Shown here: one piece after another, positions 9,501-19,800 of the stretch
Layout of the letters: each line of letters starts with the position of its first letter
Position numbering within the stretch: the stretch's first letter is position 1
NCBI RefSeq assembly: GCF_904849725.1
Contig: NC_058518.1
Span: forward strand, 325,956,581-326,020,580
DNA length: 64,000 nt
Source: Hordeum vulgare subsp. vulgare
Taxonomy: Eukaryota > Streptophyta > Magnoliopsida > Poales > Poaceae
Direction of reading: 5' to 3'
The notes under the pieces: model-generated
Seen by the model: only the letters and a program-made list of their open reading frames with translations
Databases searched by the model: none
What the model was told of the DNA's origin: nothing
Program-made: the position numbers and the translations under genes

Positions 9501-11016
9501 CAAGTGCAAGTGGGAGCAAAACACGTTCAACTACAAGCAAGAAAAAAATCAGACGCTCCTCAGCTTGGACAACAGGCCAAACAGTCGATCCTACCCCTCA
9601 AGGTGTTAACCGAGAATGTTCCCCCTCCAGTGCATGGGCTAGCTTTAGAAAGAGCAAAGGAGTTGGCGGCTGCATGTGCTGTCTCGGTTGAAGAATTGCT
9701 GTCTTCCCAAGACGACAAGATAACCAAGGCTGTGGTAGCCCCTAAGCCACAGTTTGTGATGGGTGAGGCTTTGGTCAGCAAAGATGATCTCCCAACAAAT
9801 ATGTGTTACTTGCATCAATGGTACTTAAGTGAATCAAAGAATGGGAGAACGATGATCGTGCTGAGTGTCCCACAGGAGTACTATGGCCGCCCCGAACAAA
9901 TCCATATCGACTTTGATGAACTCTTCCAGATGTACAATGGCGACGCCCTCGACAAATCGCTTATGAGTTGCTATTGTCTATAAGTTTTTCAATTCGTTGT
10001 CTACATATAACTTGTTTAGTTATTTCAATTCATTGTCTATATATAACTTGTACTCTATTATGCAGAATGAAGATTCTGGATTGTAAAAGCAAGAGCATCC
10101 TAAATATTGGGTTTATTGACCCAGATAAAATACATATAGCGACGCTAACTAATTATCCCAAGGAGACGGAGGAAAACCTTCTAAGGTTTCTAACAGATCA
10201 AAATTTCTGTGACCACATACTGTTTCCATACAACTTCAGGTGAGGGTCTTTACTCTGTTGTGTCCATTCACTTATAGGTGTAATTGATAAGTTACTGACA
10301 CATATATATATATATATACATGTGCAGCTTCCATTGGATTCTGTTGGACATTCAAATTGATAAGGGAAGAGTTGATGCCTTCGACCCATTATCGAGACCC
10401 TTGGAACAGTTCCAAAGCCTACAGGACATGCTCCAAGGGTAATTTCAATAATTCTTGCGCTCTATCGGTCTCTTTCGATGATTTTCTGATATATCAGGTA
10501 ATGAAAAACTTAGCAAATCATTATCCTTGTCGGGCAGGGTTTGGAAGCGGTTCAAGTGCGTGACTCCTGGTATCGAGCCTGAGAAGCTGACCTTTAGAGC
10601 GGCTCAGGTAAGTAGTAGTATGATATACTTCTATTAATTTTCAATACATTTATGATGCTAGATTATTATTTTGATTATATATATTCTATTCTCGTAAAGT
10701 GCGACCAGCAGCCACGGGGAACGCATTTATGCGGATACTATGTTTGCGAGACCATTCGCACGTTTACCTCTGAGCTCAAGGATCACAGATTCGACGTAAG
10801 CAATGAACATTCACACCTCTATTTTTACCCGTCATTCTTTGTTATCATGATTGATATTCATATTCATCTCCTCTTCTTATATAGCACACGGCCATGAGGA
10901 CGAAGGTCCTACCAGAGCAACGCGCGATTGCTGTTGCAGAGGAGCTTGCGGGATTTCTGAGGACGGAAGCTATAGATGACAAAGGACGATTTAGTGTAAA
11001 TAGGGGCCATTACTGA
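9498..11016 (+). pseudogene. Ulp1/C48 cysteine protease domain (SUMO-protease-like), several exons
   Basis: This is the C-terminal part of the ORF starting at 6371. Exons I can read: 9498 to about 9980, about 10066-10239, 10328 to about 10439, about 10537-10608, about 10700-10795 and 10884-11016, most with GT donors and AG acceptors. Catalytic positions of the family are visible: FHWILLDIQ (His, about 10329), DAFDPLSRP (Asp) and QQPRGTHLCGYYVCE (Gln and the Cys of LCG, about 10707-10755). Ulp1-type enzymes remove SUMO or related modifiers. The donor after the first exon looks damaged (TATAAGT near 9980 instead of GTAAGT). The catalytic exons themselves look intact, but the upstream frame is broken. 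Confidence 0.72.
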
Positions 11017-11277
11017 TGTTCGTCCATGTAATCGAATAGACGGGCTCTAGTCCCGATAATTCAGATCTGCATATAATTGTATATATATGCTCGCTTGTAA
11101 GATAAGTTAATCTTATATATATATGCATAATTATTTCTATTTAAATTATATGAAAACTAATTCCCGAACACCAAACGAGGCATCACGTTAATCTCCCGAA
11201 CACCTAAACCCTAAAACCCTAAAACCAAAAATAATTTCATTAAAAAAACCCGAAAATAAGCAAAATCTGTAAATCTT
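11017..11277. other. 3' flank of the Ulp1-type gene, including a telomere-like motif
   Basis: AT-rich with TATATATAT runs (about 11085-11125). At about 11200-11226 it contains CCTAAACCCTAAAACCCTAAA, close to the plant telomere repeat. No gene is visible. Confidence 0.6.
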
Positions 11278-11482
11278 TAGTCCTGGCCCGTGTAACGAAC
11301 CGGGACTAAAGGTCCTGCCCCTGGGGCGCTACGAGGCGCCCACGTGGAGCACCTTTAGTCCCGGCTTGTAAGAGGGATGGGACGAAAGGTTCAGCCTTTA
11401 GTCCCGCCCCTTTAGTCCCGGTTGGTGAACCGGGACTAAAGCCCCTTACGGGCCGGGGCTAAAGGCCCCGTCCCCACTAGTG
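11278..11482. repeat. Right subterminal repeats and terminal inverted repeat of CACTA-1
   Basis: Multiple TTTAGTCCCGG / CCGGGACTAAAG copies in both orientations, for example the hairpin TTTAGTCCCGGTTGGTGAAC followed by CGGGACTAAAG, ending in CCGTCCCCACTAGTG. This is the standard CACTA terminus layout, where subterminal repeats recruit the transposition proteins. Confidence 0.9.
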
Positions 11483-11764
11483 AGAGGCAAACCGAGTTCT
11501 AGTAGTATTAGGATTCCTAGTCCTAGTCTATTTCCATAGTCCCTTGTGGATGTGTATAAAAGAAACCCTGGGGGTGTTGCTTGTAACACCAGAAAAAACG
11601 AAAAGCAATACAAAGCAAAGGCTCGACACGGGCATTTAGCCATCAAATCCATCGATCAGTTTTATTCGTGTCGCTAGTTACGCAAGTTCCGTCAAGTAGC
11701 TGGCCGAAGCAAGAATCGCGTAGGCACGCCTGTACAGCTGCATACGCACGTTCGAAAGCCAACA
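11483..11764 (+). repeat. 5' LTR of the Copia element, truncated at its start by CACTA-1
   Basis: Matches 40127-40404 with scattered substitutions (for example GTGTATAAAAG here against GTGTAGAAAAG in the 3' copy). GTGTATAAAAG at about 11552 is a plausible TATA box. The LTR ends near AAGCCAACA at 11764, just before the PBS. Confidence 0.88.
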
Positions 11765-11781
11765 ATTGGTATCTAGAGCCT
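11765..11781 (+). other. Primer binding site of the Copia element
   Basis: ATTGGTATCTAGAGCC resembles the initiator-methionine tRNA complement (TGGTATCAGAGCC), the usual Copia primer site, with one inserted base. It lies directly after the LTR and 13 bp before the gag ATG. Confidence 0.75.
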
Positions 11782-11793
11782 CGACGATCTACG

Positions 11794-12503
11794 ATGACGG
11801 ACAACGACGCTGAGTCGGTCAAGTTCGGCAAGGGCGGTGCCAAGGAAAACAAGAATGGCGACAAGGTGAAGAAGGGTGTCATGTCAGCAACCAGTGGTGG
11901 AGGAACGAGCGGCGCCAACGTCCAGGCGCATCGCAACATCCCCATCCAGTACCCGATGCTCATCGACACCAACTACGACGTGTGGGCGGTGAAGATGAAG
12001 ATTATTCTTCGAACCCTTCGAGTGTGGCAGGCAATCACGGGCGACGACGTCGATGATGAGTCCGACAAAGGTGCCATGGCTGCCATAGCCCAGTCCATGC
12101 CGGATTTCATGCTAATGACATTGGCGGAGTTTGAGACGGCAAGAGAGGCGTGGAACACACTCAAGGAGATGAGGATCGGAGAAGATCGCGTCACCAAGGC
12201 TCAGGCACAAGTGCTGAAGCGCCAATTTCACAAGTTGCAGATGGGGGAAACTGAATCGGTGAACGACTATGCCATGTGTCTTACTACTTTGGTGGGAGAG
12301 ATCCGCACGCTTGGTGCAAAGCTCGATGAGACCGAGATTGTGGAGAAATTTTTCAGTTCGGTAACTGATAAATTCACATACATCATCGGCACGCTCGACA
12401 GCTTTACGACATCGACGACATGACCATAACGGAGGCGATCGGACGCGTGCGGACATGGGAAGAGAATGCTCGTGGCTGTCGGAAAGGCAAAGGAGGAGGT
12501 CGT
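11794..12503 (+). pseudogene. Copia gag, N-terminal part (UBN2-type), cut by the gypsy insertion
   Basis: ATG at 11794 follows the PBS. The product has the Copia gag signature NYDVWAVKMKIIL and a UBN2-like helical region (AREAWNTLKEMRIGEDRV, LQMGETESVNDYAM). The frame ends at TGA near 12421, but the neighbouring frame continues with gag-like sequence (DDMTITEAIGRV), which marks a small indel at about 12403. Coding sequence then stops at the gypsy LTR. The rest resumes at 36726. Gag would form the particle that packages the RNA. Confidence 0.85.
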
Positions 12504-14051
12504 TGATACGTCTCCAACGTATCTATAATTTTTGATGGTTTCATGCTATTATCTTGTCAAACTTTGGATGTTTTGCATGCCTTTTATATATTTTTTGGGA
12601 CTAACTTATTGACTCAGTGCCAAGTGCCAGTTCCTATTTTTCCATGTTTTTGACCCCTTTCAGAGGAGATTTTGAAACAGAGTCCAAACGGAAGAAAATC
12701 CCCGAAAAGATTTTTTCCGTGAAGGAAAAAGATCGGGAAGCTTGAGAGCCAAGGCACGGGAGCCTCAGGGGCCCCACAAGCCCTCATCCCGCGGCCAGGG
12801 GGAGGTCGCGGCCCACTGGCTTGTGGGCCCCCTGGGCGCCCTCTGCCCTAGGGGTTATGCCTATATATTCCCTAAAAATCCCAAAAAAATCAGGAGATCA
12901 TCGAAAATAGTTTTCTGCCATCGCAAGCTTTTGTCTCCGCAAGATCCCATCTGGGGCACGTTCTGGTGCCCTGTCGGAGGGGGATTCGGATACGGAAGGC
13001 TTCTTCATCAACACCACGACCTCTCCGATGATGCGTGAGTAGTTCACCATAGACCTACGGGTCCATAGTTAGTATCTGGATGGCTTCTTCTCTCTCTTGG
13101 ATTTCCAATAGAAAGTTCTCCATGATCTTCATGGAGATCTATCCGATGTAATCTTCTTTTGTGGTGTGTTTGTCGAGATCCGATGAATTGTAGATTTATG
13201 ATCAGATTATCTATGAATCTTATTTGAGTTTCTTCTGATCTCTCTTATGCATGATTTCATATCCTTGTAATTCTCTTCGCGTTGTGGGTTTTGTTTGGCC
13301 AACTAGATCTATGATTCTTGCAATGGGAGAAGTGCTTGGTTTTGGGTTCATACCGTGCGGTGACCTCACCCAGTGACAGAAGGGGTAGCGAGGCACGCAT
13401 CGTGTTGTTGCCATCAAGGGTAAAAAGATGGGGTTTTCATCATTGGTTTGAGATTATCCCTCTTCATCATGTCATCTTGCTTAAGGCGTTACTCTGTTCG
13501 TCATGAACTCAATACACTAGATGCATGTTGGATAGCGGTCGATGTGTGGAGTAATAGTAGAAGATGCAGAAAGTATCGGTCTACTTGTCTCGGACGTGAT
13601 GCCTATATGTATGATCATTGCCTTAGATATCATCATGACTTTGCGCGGTTCTATCAATTGCTCGACAGTAATTTGTTCACCCACCGTAATATTTGCTATT
13701 TTGAGAGAAGCCTCTAGTGAACACTATGGCCCCCGGGTCTACTCCACACCATATTTTCAGCCTTACACTTTTTACTTCGTTGCACTTTTTCACCTTCAGA
13801 TCTCACTTTGCAAACAATCTTGAAGGGATTGACAACCCCTTTGAAGCGTTGGGTGCAAGCTTGTTTGTGTTTGCGCAGGTACTCTGGACTTGACGAGACC
13901 CTACTTCTGGATCGATACCTTGTTTCCCAAACTGAGGGAAATACTTACTGCTCCTGTGCTGCATCACCCCTTCCTCTTCAAGGGAAAAACCAACGCAAGC
14001 CCAGTCTCCGTCAACGTGTCAATTTCTAGCGCTGTTGTTTGAGAAGTAGCA
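12504..14051 (+). repeat. 5' LTR of the gypsy element (1548 bp)
   Basis: Bounded by TG at 12504 and CA at 14050-14051, directly after the target duplication and nine bases before the PBS. GCCTATATATTCCC at about 12860 is a TATA-like box. Short frames inside are not genes: the same frames recur in the 3' LTR. Confidence 0.93.
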
Positions 14052-14061
14052 GAAGGATATT

Positions 14062-14079
14062 TGGCGCCGTTTCCGGGGA
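14062..14079 (+). other. Primer binding site of the gypsy element (tRNA-Asp type)
   Basis: TGGCGCCGTTTCCGGGGA differs by one base from the Asp-tRNA-complementary site used by many grass gypsy elements (TGGCGCCGTTGCCGGGGA). It starts 11 bp after the LTR. Confidence 0.82.
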
Positions 14080-14259
14080 GGAAGATCAAGTCAAGAACTC
14101 ATCCAAGTAGGTGTCGCAAACTCATCTCTTGCATTTACTTTGTTTGCGAGTTGCCTCTCGTTTTCCTCTCCCCCACTTCACCAATTTTCCTTTTTTGTTC
14201 GCCCTTTTTCTCGCGTGCTTTTTGTTTGCCTGTGTGCCTGCTTGCTTGCTGATGTAACC

Positions 14260-15799
14260 ATGAACGAAAACACCAAACTTTGTGACTTCTCGAATACTAA
14301 TCATACGAAATCTTGTTATGAAAGAGCAATTCTCTGGCCTTGCTAGTGAAGATGCTGCATCCCATGTCAATACCTTCATTGAGCTTTGCGATATGCAAAA
14401 GAAGAAAGATGTGGATAATGACGTGATTAAATTGAAGCTTTTTTCCTTTCTCGTTGCGAGATCGCGCAAAAACTTGGTTTTCTTCTTTGCCCAAAAATAG
14501 TATCGATTCTTGGGATAAGTGCAAAGATGCTTATATATCCAAGTATTTTCCGCCGGCTAAGATCATCTCTCTCCAAAATGATATCATGAATTTCAAGCAA
14601 CTTGATCATGAACATGTTGCACAATCTTGGGAGAGAATGAAATTAATGATTAGAAATTGTCCCGCTCATGCTTGAGTCTTTGGATGATTATATATATCTT
14701 TTATGCTGGCTTGAATTTTGCTTCTAGAAATATCTTGGACTCTGCCTCAGGTGGAACGTTCATGGAAATCACGTTAGGAGAAGCCACAAATCTCTTAGAC
14801 AACATCATGACGAATTACTCTTAGTGGCACACTGAACGGTCACCTACTAGTAAGAAGGTACACGCTATAGAAGAAATTAACTCGTTGAGTGCTAAGATGG
14901 CCGAGTTAATGAATTTGGTTGCTAGTAGAAGTGCTCCTTTAGATCTTAATGATATGCCCTTGTGTTCTTGGATTGAGAGTAGCAACGCTAGCTTGGACGT
15001 TAATTTTGTTGGTAGGAATAACTCTGGCAACAACAATGCTTTTAGAGGAAACTATGTTCCTAGGCCTTTTCCTAGTAACTCCTCTAATAATTTTGGCAAC
15101 TCCTACAACAATACTCATGGAAATTACAATAGATTACCCTCTGATCTAGAGATTAATATCAAAGAGTTCATCAACTCTCAAAAGATTTTCAATGCGTCCA
15201 TAGAGGAAAAGCTACTCAAAATTGATGATTTGGCTAAGAGCGTTAAAAGAATGTCTAGTGATGTTGATGCTTTGAAAGTTAGATGTGCTCCTCCCAAAAT
15301 CAACATGGATGAAACTTTGAAATCTATGCGTGTTTCCATGATTGAGATCCAAGAAAGAATCGCCAAAATTCGTGCTAGACATGAATGGCTTAAAAAGGCG
15401 TGTTCTCGTGATGAGAATCACGAAGATCTTAAAGTGCTTGGTGTGACTCCCATTGAATCTTTGTTTTCTTGTGTCAACCCTAATGATTATGGGGCTGTAT
15501 ATGAATCCACTTTGGTTGAAAAGTGCCCCAATGATTTAGAGTCCATCTATCTTGATGCTAAAAGCATTGAAAGTGGAGTAGAAGATGTTAAAACTTTGAG
15601 TAGTAATGAAATTACTACCGTGGATTTCAAGGAATTCAATTATGATAGTTGCTCCTTGATTGAACGCATTTCTTTGATGCAATCCATGTTAAACTCTCCA
15701 TACGCTTATAGCCAAAACAAGGCCTTTACCGGTCATCTCGTCGAACCTATGATAAAATCTCTTGAAGAGAAACTTGAATTGGAAGTCTCTATCCCTTGA
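14260..15799 (+). pseudogene. Gypsy gag, with frameshifts and a stop
   Basis: ATG 14260 begins a gag-like frame. Sequence then moves between frames near 14320 and 14465, with recognisable gag core segments (LASEDAASHVNTFIELCDM; RDRAKTWFSSLP...DKCKDAYISKYFPP) and an in-frame TAG at 14822-14824. From there the frame is open to 15799 (Asn-rich linker NSSNNFGNSYNN, then acidic coiled-coil-like sequence). The breaks show the copy is dead. The protease remnant follows immediately. Confidence 0.85.
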
Positions 15800-15829
15800 A
15801 AGATTCATGATGAGTGGGAACCTACCGTC

Positions 15830-15918
15830 AAAATCAAAATAAAAAACTATGAATGCAACGCTTTGTGTGATTTGGGTGCTAGTGTTTCTGTGATTCCAAA
15901 GTCTTTATGTGATGTTCT
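15830..15918 (+). pseudogene. Gypsy protease, N-terminal fragment cut by CACTA-2
   Basis: Encodes a short region with DLGAS (15869-15883), the aspartic-protease active-site motif of this gypsy group, then VSVIPKSL. It ends exactly at the CACTA-2 left terminus. The continuation at 32199 is in the same frame once the element and one TCT copy are ignored. Confidence 0.85.
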
Positions 15919-16460
15919 CACTACTGAAATCCAGAAATTTGCTGTCTGCCATGGTTGACGGCAAAGGGGGGAACCACGGACGGCAAAGCCTTTGCCGTCG
16001 GTCAGCAGACGAAAAATTATACGGCAAAAAAAATTCCAGTGAAGAGGTTCTTTGCCGTCTGCTTTTGTAAAGCGGACGACAAAGAATCTTTGCCATGAGG
16101 GGGCAGACGGAAAATTAAATGGGACGACACATACTGCAATGGCCCCGTTAAGTGTTAATGGCTTGCCTCCTCTCTTTGCCGTTTGCCATCCCCCCTTTGC
16201 CATGTGGGGGCAGACGGCAAAGAGGGGAGAGAGAGGGGGCTGATTCCCCTCTTTGCCGTCTGCCATCCCCCCTTTGCCATGTGGGGGCCAACGGCAAAGA
16301 TGGGAGAGAGAGGGGCTAATTACCCTCTTTGCCGTTTGCCATCCCCCCTTTGCCATGTGGGGGCAGACGACAAAGAGGGGAGAGAGAGAGGGCTGATTCC
16401 CCTCTTTGCCGTCTGCCATCCCTCCTTTGCCATGTGGGGGCAGACGACAAAGGGAGGAAC
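15919..16460. repeat. Left terminus and subterminal hairpin repeats of CACTA-2
   Basis: After the terminal repeat come TTTGCCGTC copies in both orientations, then a 76-77 bp tandem repeat anchored at 16174, 16251, 16327 and 16404. Each unit is a hairpin: CTTTGCCGTCTGCC, about 20 bp of loop, GGCAGACGGCAAAG. Such motifs are candidate binding sites for the element's DNA-binding protein. Confidence 0.9.
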
Positions 16461-16860
16461 CAACCCCTTTTTAATTTATTTTTTATTATATCCAACATTT
16501 TTAACAATAATCAGGATATATATATATATATATATATATTTGACATAAATAAATTTCTTTCCGTACTCATAACCATATTAAAATAACTCTCATCCATAGT
16601 GCATACATATTAGGCAAGTTGCATCCGTACCAAACCATATATTACACCAGTTTCATCCACATAAATACAAAGTTTCATATATATACATATACTACAATAG
16701 TTTCAATACAAGCCATGGTAAAAGAAATCATCTTCAAGCATTCCATCAATATAATCCAAGCTTCCCGTGAAGTGAATGTAATCTGCAAAATGACAAATAA
16801 GAAAGTTAGAAGAATAATACTAGATGAAGAAGTGTATATAGGTTATTTGGAGATAAATTA
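16461..16860. other. AT-rich spacer in CACTA-2
   Basis: Contains a (TA)n run (about 16516-16540) and no convincing gene. Short frames lack recognisable domains. Confidence 0.5.
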
Positions 16861-19800
16861 GCTAAGTACATGCCATTTTGGAGCTAACTAAGCTAATTAT
16901 GTCATTTAGGTGGAACCCTAGCTAACTATAGGTCATTTCGGAGCTAACTTAGGTCAAATAGGTCATTCCGGAGCAAACTATGCTTATTAATCCATTTTGG
17001 ATCTAACTAGGCTAATTATAGGCCATTTAATACCTAAGTTAGGGGAATAGGTCATCTTGCAGCTACGTAAGCCTTATTATGTCATTTAGGAGAGAACTTA
17101 GCTAACTATAGGTCATTTTTTATTAAATAGGTCATTTTGGAGCTAACTAAGCTAATTATGTCATTTCATAGGATAATTAGCCAATTTAGCCTTTCTTGGA
17201 TGAGTCTAAGCTACGTAGAAGAAGAGAAAGAGAAGAAGAAGTAAAAGAAGGAGGAGGAGGAGGAGGAGGAGCAGAAGGAGAAGGAAGAGGAGAAGAAGAA
17301 GAAAAGAAGAAGGAGAAGGAGAAGAAGGAAGAAGAAGGAGAAGGAGGAGCTCCTTCTCCTTCTTCTCCTCCTTCTTCTCCTTCTTATCCTCCTCCTTCTC
17401 TTCTTCATCTTCTCTTCTTCTTCATCTTCCTTCCTTTCATTTTCCCTCTTTCTTCTCCTCTTGTCCCCTTCTTCGGGCTAAATTGGCTAAGAATGCCTTT
17501 TTGGAGCTAATTATGGCATTTCGAGGATAATTAGCTAAGTATAGGTCATGTTTTATTAAATAGACCATTTTGGAGCTAACTAAGCTAATTATGTAATTTC
17601 GGTGGAACCCTAGCTAACTATATGTCGTTTCGGAGCTAACTTGGGTAAAATAGGTCATTCCGGAGCAAACTATGCTTATTAAGCCATTTTGGATCTAGCT
17701 AGGCTAATTATAGGCCATTTAATACCTAAGTTAGGGGGAATAGGTCATCTTGCAGCTACGTAAGCCTTATTATGTCATTTAGGAGAGAACTTAGCTAACT
17801 ATAGGTCATTTTTTATTAAATATGTCATTTTGGACCTAACTAAGCTAATTATGTCATTTCATAGGATAATTAGCCAATTTAGCCTTTCTTGGATGAGTCT
17901 AAGCTACGTAGAAGAAGAGAAAGAGAAGAAGAAGTAAAAGAAGGAGGAGGAGGAAGAGCAGCATGAGGAGAAGGAGAAGGAAGAGGGGAAGAAGAAGAAA
18001 AGAAGAAGGAGAAGGAGAAGGAGGAAGAAGAAGGAGAAGGAGGAGCTCCTTCTCCTTCTTCTCCTCCTTCTTCTCCTGCTTCTTATCCTCCTCCTTCTCT
18101 TCTTCTTCTTCTCTTCTTCTTCATCTTCCTTCCTTTCATTTTTCCTAATTTTTCTCCTCTTTTCCCCTTCTTCGGTCTAAATTGGCTAAGAATGCCATTT
18201 TGGAGCTAAATATGTCATTTCGAGGATAATTAGCTAAGTATAGGTCATGTTTTATTAAATAGACCATTTTGGAGCTAACTAAGCTAATTATGTCATTTAG
18301 GTGGAACCCTAGCTAAATATAGGTCGTTTCGGAGCTAACTTGGGTAAAATAGGTCATTCCGGAGTAAACTATGCTTATTAAGCCATTTTGGATCTAGCTA
18401 GGCTAATTATCGGCCATTTAATACCTAAGTTAGGGGGAATAGGTCATCTTACAGCTACGTAAGCCTTATTATGTCATTTAGGAGAGAACTTAGCTAACTA
18501 TAGGTCATTTTTTATTAAATAGGTCATTTTGGAGCTAACTAAGCTAATTATGTCATTTCGTAGGATAATTAGCCAATTTAGCCTTTCTTGGATGAGTCTA
18601 AGCTACGTAGAAGAAGAGAAAGAGAAGAAGAAGTAAAAGAAGGAGGAGGAGGAGGAGGAGGAGGAGGAGAAGGACAAGGAAGAGGTGAAGAAGAAGAAAA
18701 GAAGAAGGAGAAGGACAAGGAGGAAGAAGGAGGAAGAAGAAGGAGAAGGAGAAGCTCCTTCTCCTTCTTCTTATCCTCCTCCTTCTCTTCTTCTTCTTAT
18801 CTTCTTCTTCATCTTCCTTCCTTTCATTTTCCTCTTTCTTCTCCTCTTGTCCCCTTCTTCGGGCTAAATTGGCTAAGAATGCCCTTTTGGAGCTAATTAT
18901 GTCATTTCGAGGATAATTAGCTAAGTATATGTCATGTTTTATTAAATAGACCATTTTGGAGCTAACTAAGCTAATTATGTCATTTAGGTGGAACCCTAGC
19001 TAAATATAGGTCGTTTCGGAGCTAATTTGGGTAAAATAGGTCATTCGGAGCAAACTATGCTTATTAAGCCATTTTGGATCTAGCTAGGCTAATTATAGGT
19101 CATTTAATACCTAAGTTAGGGGGAATAGGTCAGCTTGCACCTACGTAAGCCTTATTATGTCATTTAGGAGAGAACTTAGCTAACTATAGGTCATTTGTTT
19201 TATTAAATAGGTAATTTTGGAGCTAACTAAGCTAATTATGTCATTCCGTAGGATAATTAGCCAATTTAGCCTATCTTGGATGAGTCTAAGCTACGTAGAA
19301 GAAGAGAATGAGAAGAACAAGTAAAAGAAGGAGGAGGAGGAGAAGGAGAAGGAAGAGGAGAAGAAGAAGAAAAGAAGAAGGAGGACAAGGAGGAAGAAGG
19401 AGGAAGAAAAGGAGAAGGAGGAGCTCCTTCTCCTTGTTCTCCTCCTTATTCTCGTTCTTCTTATCCTCCTCCTTCTCTTCTTCTTCATCTCTTCTTCTGC
19501 TTCTTCCTTGCTTTCATTTTTCCTCTTTCTTCTCCTCTTGTCCCCTTCTTCGGGCTAAATTTGCTAAGAATGCCTTTTTGGAGCTTATTATGTCATTTCG
19601 AGGATAATTAGCTAAGTATAGGTCATATTTTACTAAATAGACCATTTTGGAGCTAACTAAGCTAATTATGTCACTTAGGTGGAACCCTAGCTAACTATAG
19701 GTCGTTTCGGAGGTAACTTGGGTAAAATAGGTCATTCCGGAGCAAACTATGCTTATTAAGCTATTTTGGATCTAGCTAGGCTAATTATAGTCCATTTAAT

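Larger units (their letters stand above)
6371..11016 (+). pseudogene. CACTA-1 ORF: charged/proline-rich repeat protein ending in a Ulp1-type protease domain, broken
   Basis: The gene starts at ATG 6371 (MDPHIRNFEEEELLEDI, acidic) with exon 1 to 6619 (donor GTATAC) and exon 2 from 6726. The frame is shifted near 6805, apparently by two extra bases, then runs open through 6983-8785 (Lys/Glu-rich region, coiled coil EQQKQIDELR, then 25-residue proline-rich repeats). TAG at 8783-8785 inside repeat 7 ends it. A second TAG follows near 9090 and a frameshift near 9545. The C-terminal protease exons follow. Such long ORFs with C48 proteases are known passengers of plant CACTA elements. The protein would be about 1,400 residues if intact. 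The breaks make it a pseudogene in this copy. Confidence 0.75.
1..11482 (+). mobile_element. CACTA-1: CACTA (En/Spm) DNA transposon, left end outside the window
   Basis: The right terminus reads ...CCCACTAGTG at 11473-11482, so the inverted end is CACTAGTGGGG. It is preceded by subterminal TTTAGTCCCGG/CCGGGACTAAA repeats (11278-11482) that also occur inside the element (4805-5075, 6205-6275). The interior holds TNP2 transposase sequence, a small minus-strand gene and a Ulp1-type gene. The element sits in the 5' LTR of the Copia element: the sequence from 11483 matches the 3' LTR from about 40127 onward, and the first part of that LTR is missing here. The 3-bp target duplication cannot be confirmed because the left flank is outside the window. 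The CACTA assignment is firm; I do not name the family. Confidence 0.88.

Noticed and set aside
13220..13823. Short frames shared by two places in the window
   Set aside because: They lie in the gypsy LTRs and recur at 35889-36411, so they are LTR sequence and not duplicated genes.
16174..16460. Regular repeats considered as a CRISPR array
   Set aside because: There are no unique spacers, the units are hairpins of a CACTA end, and the genome is a plant.
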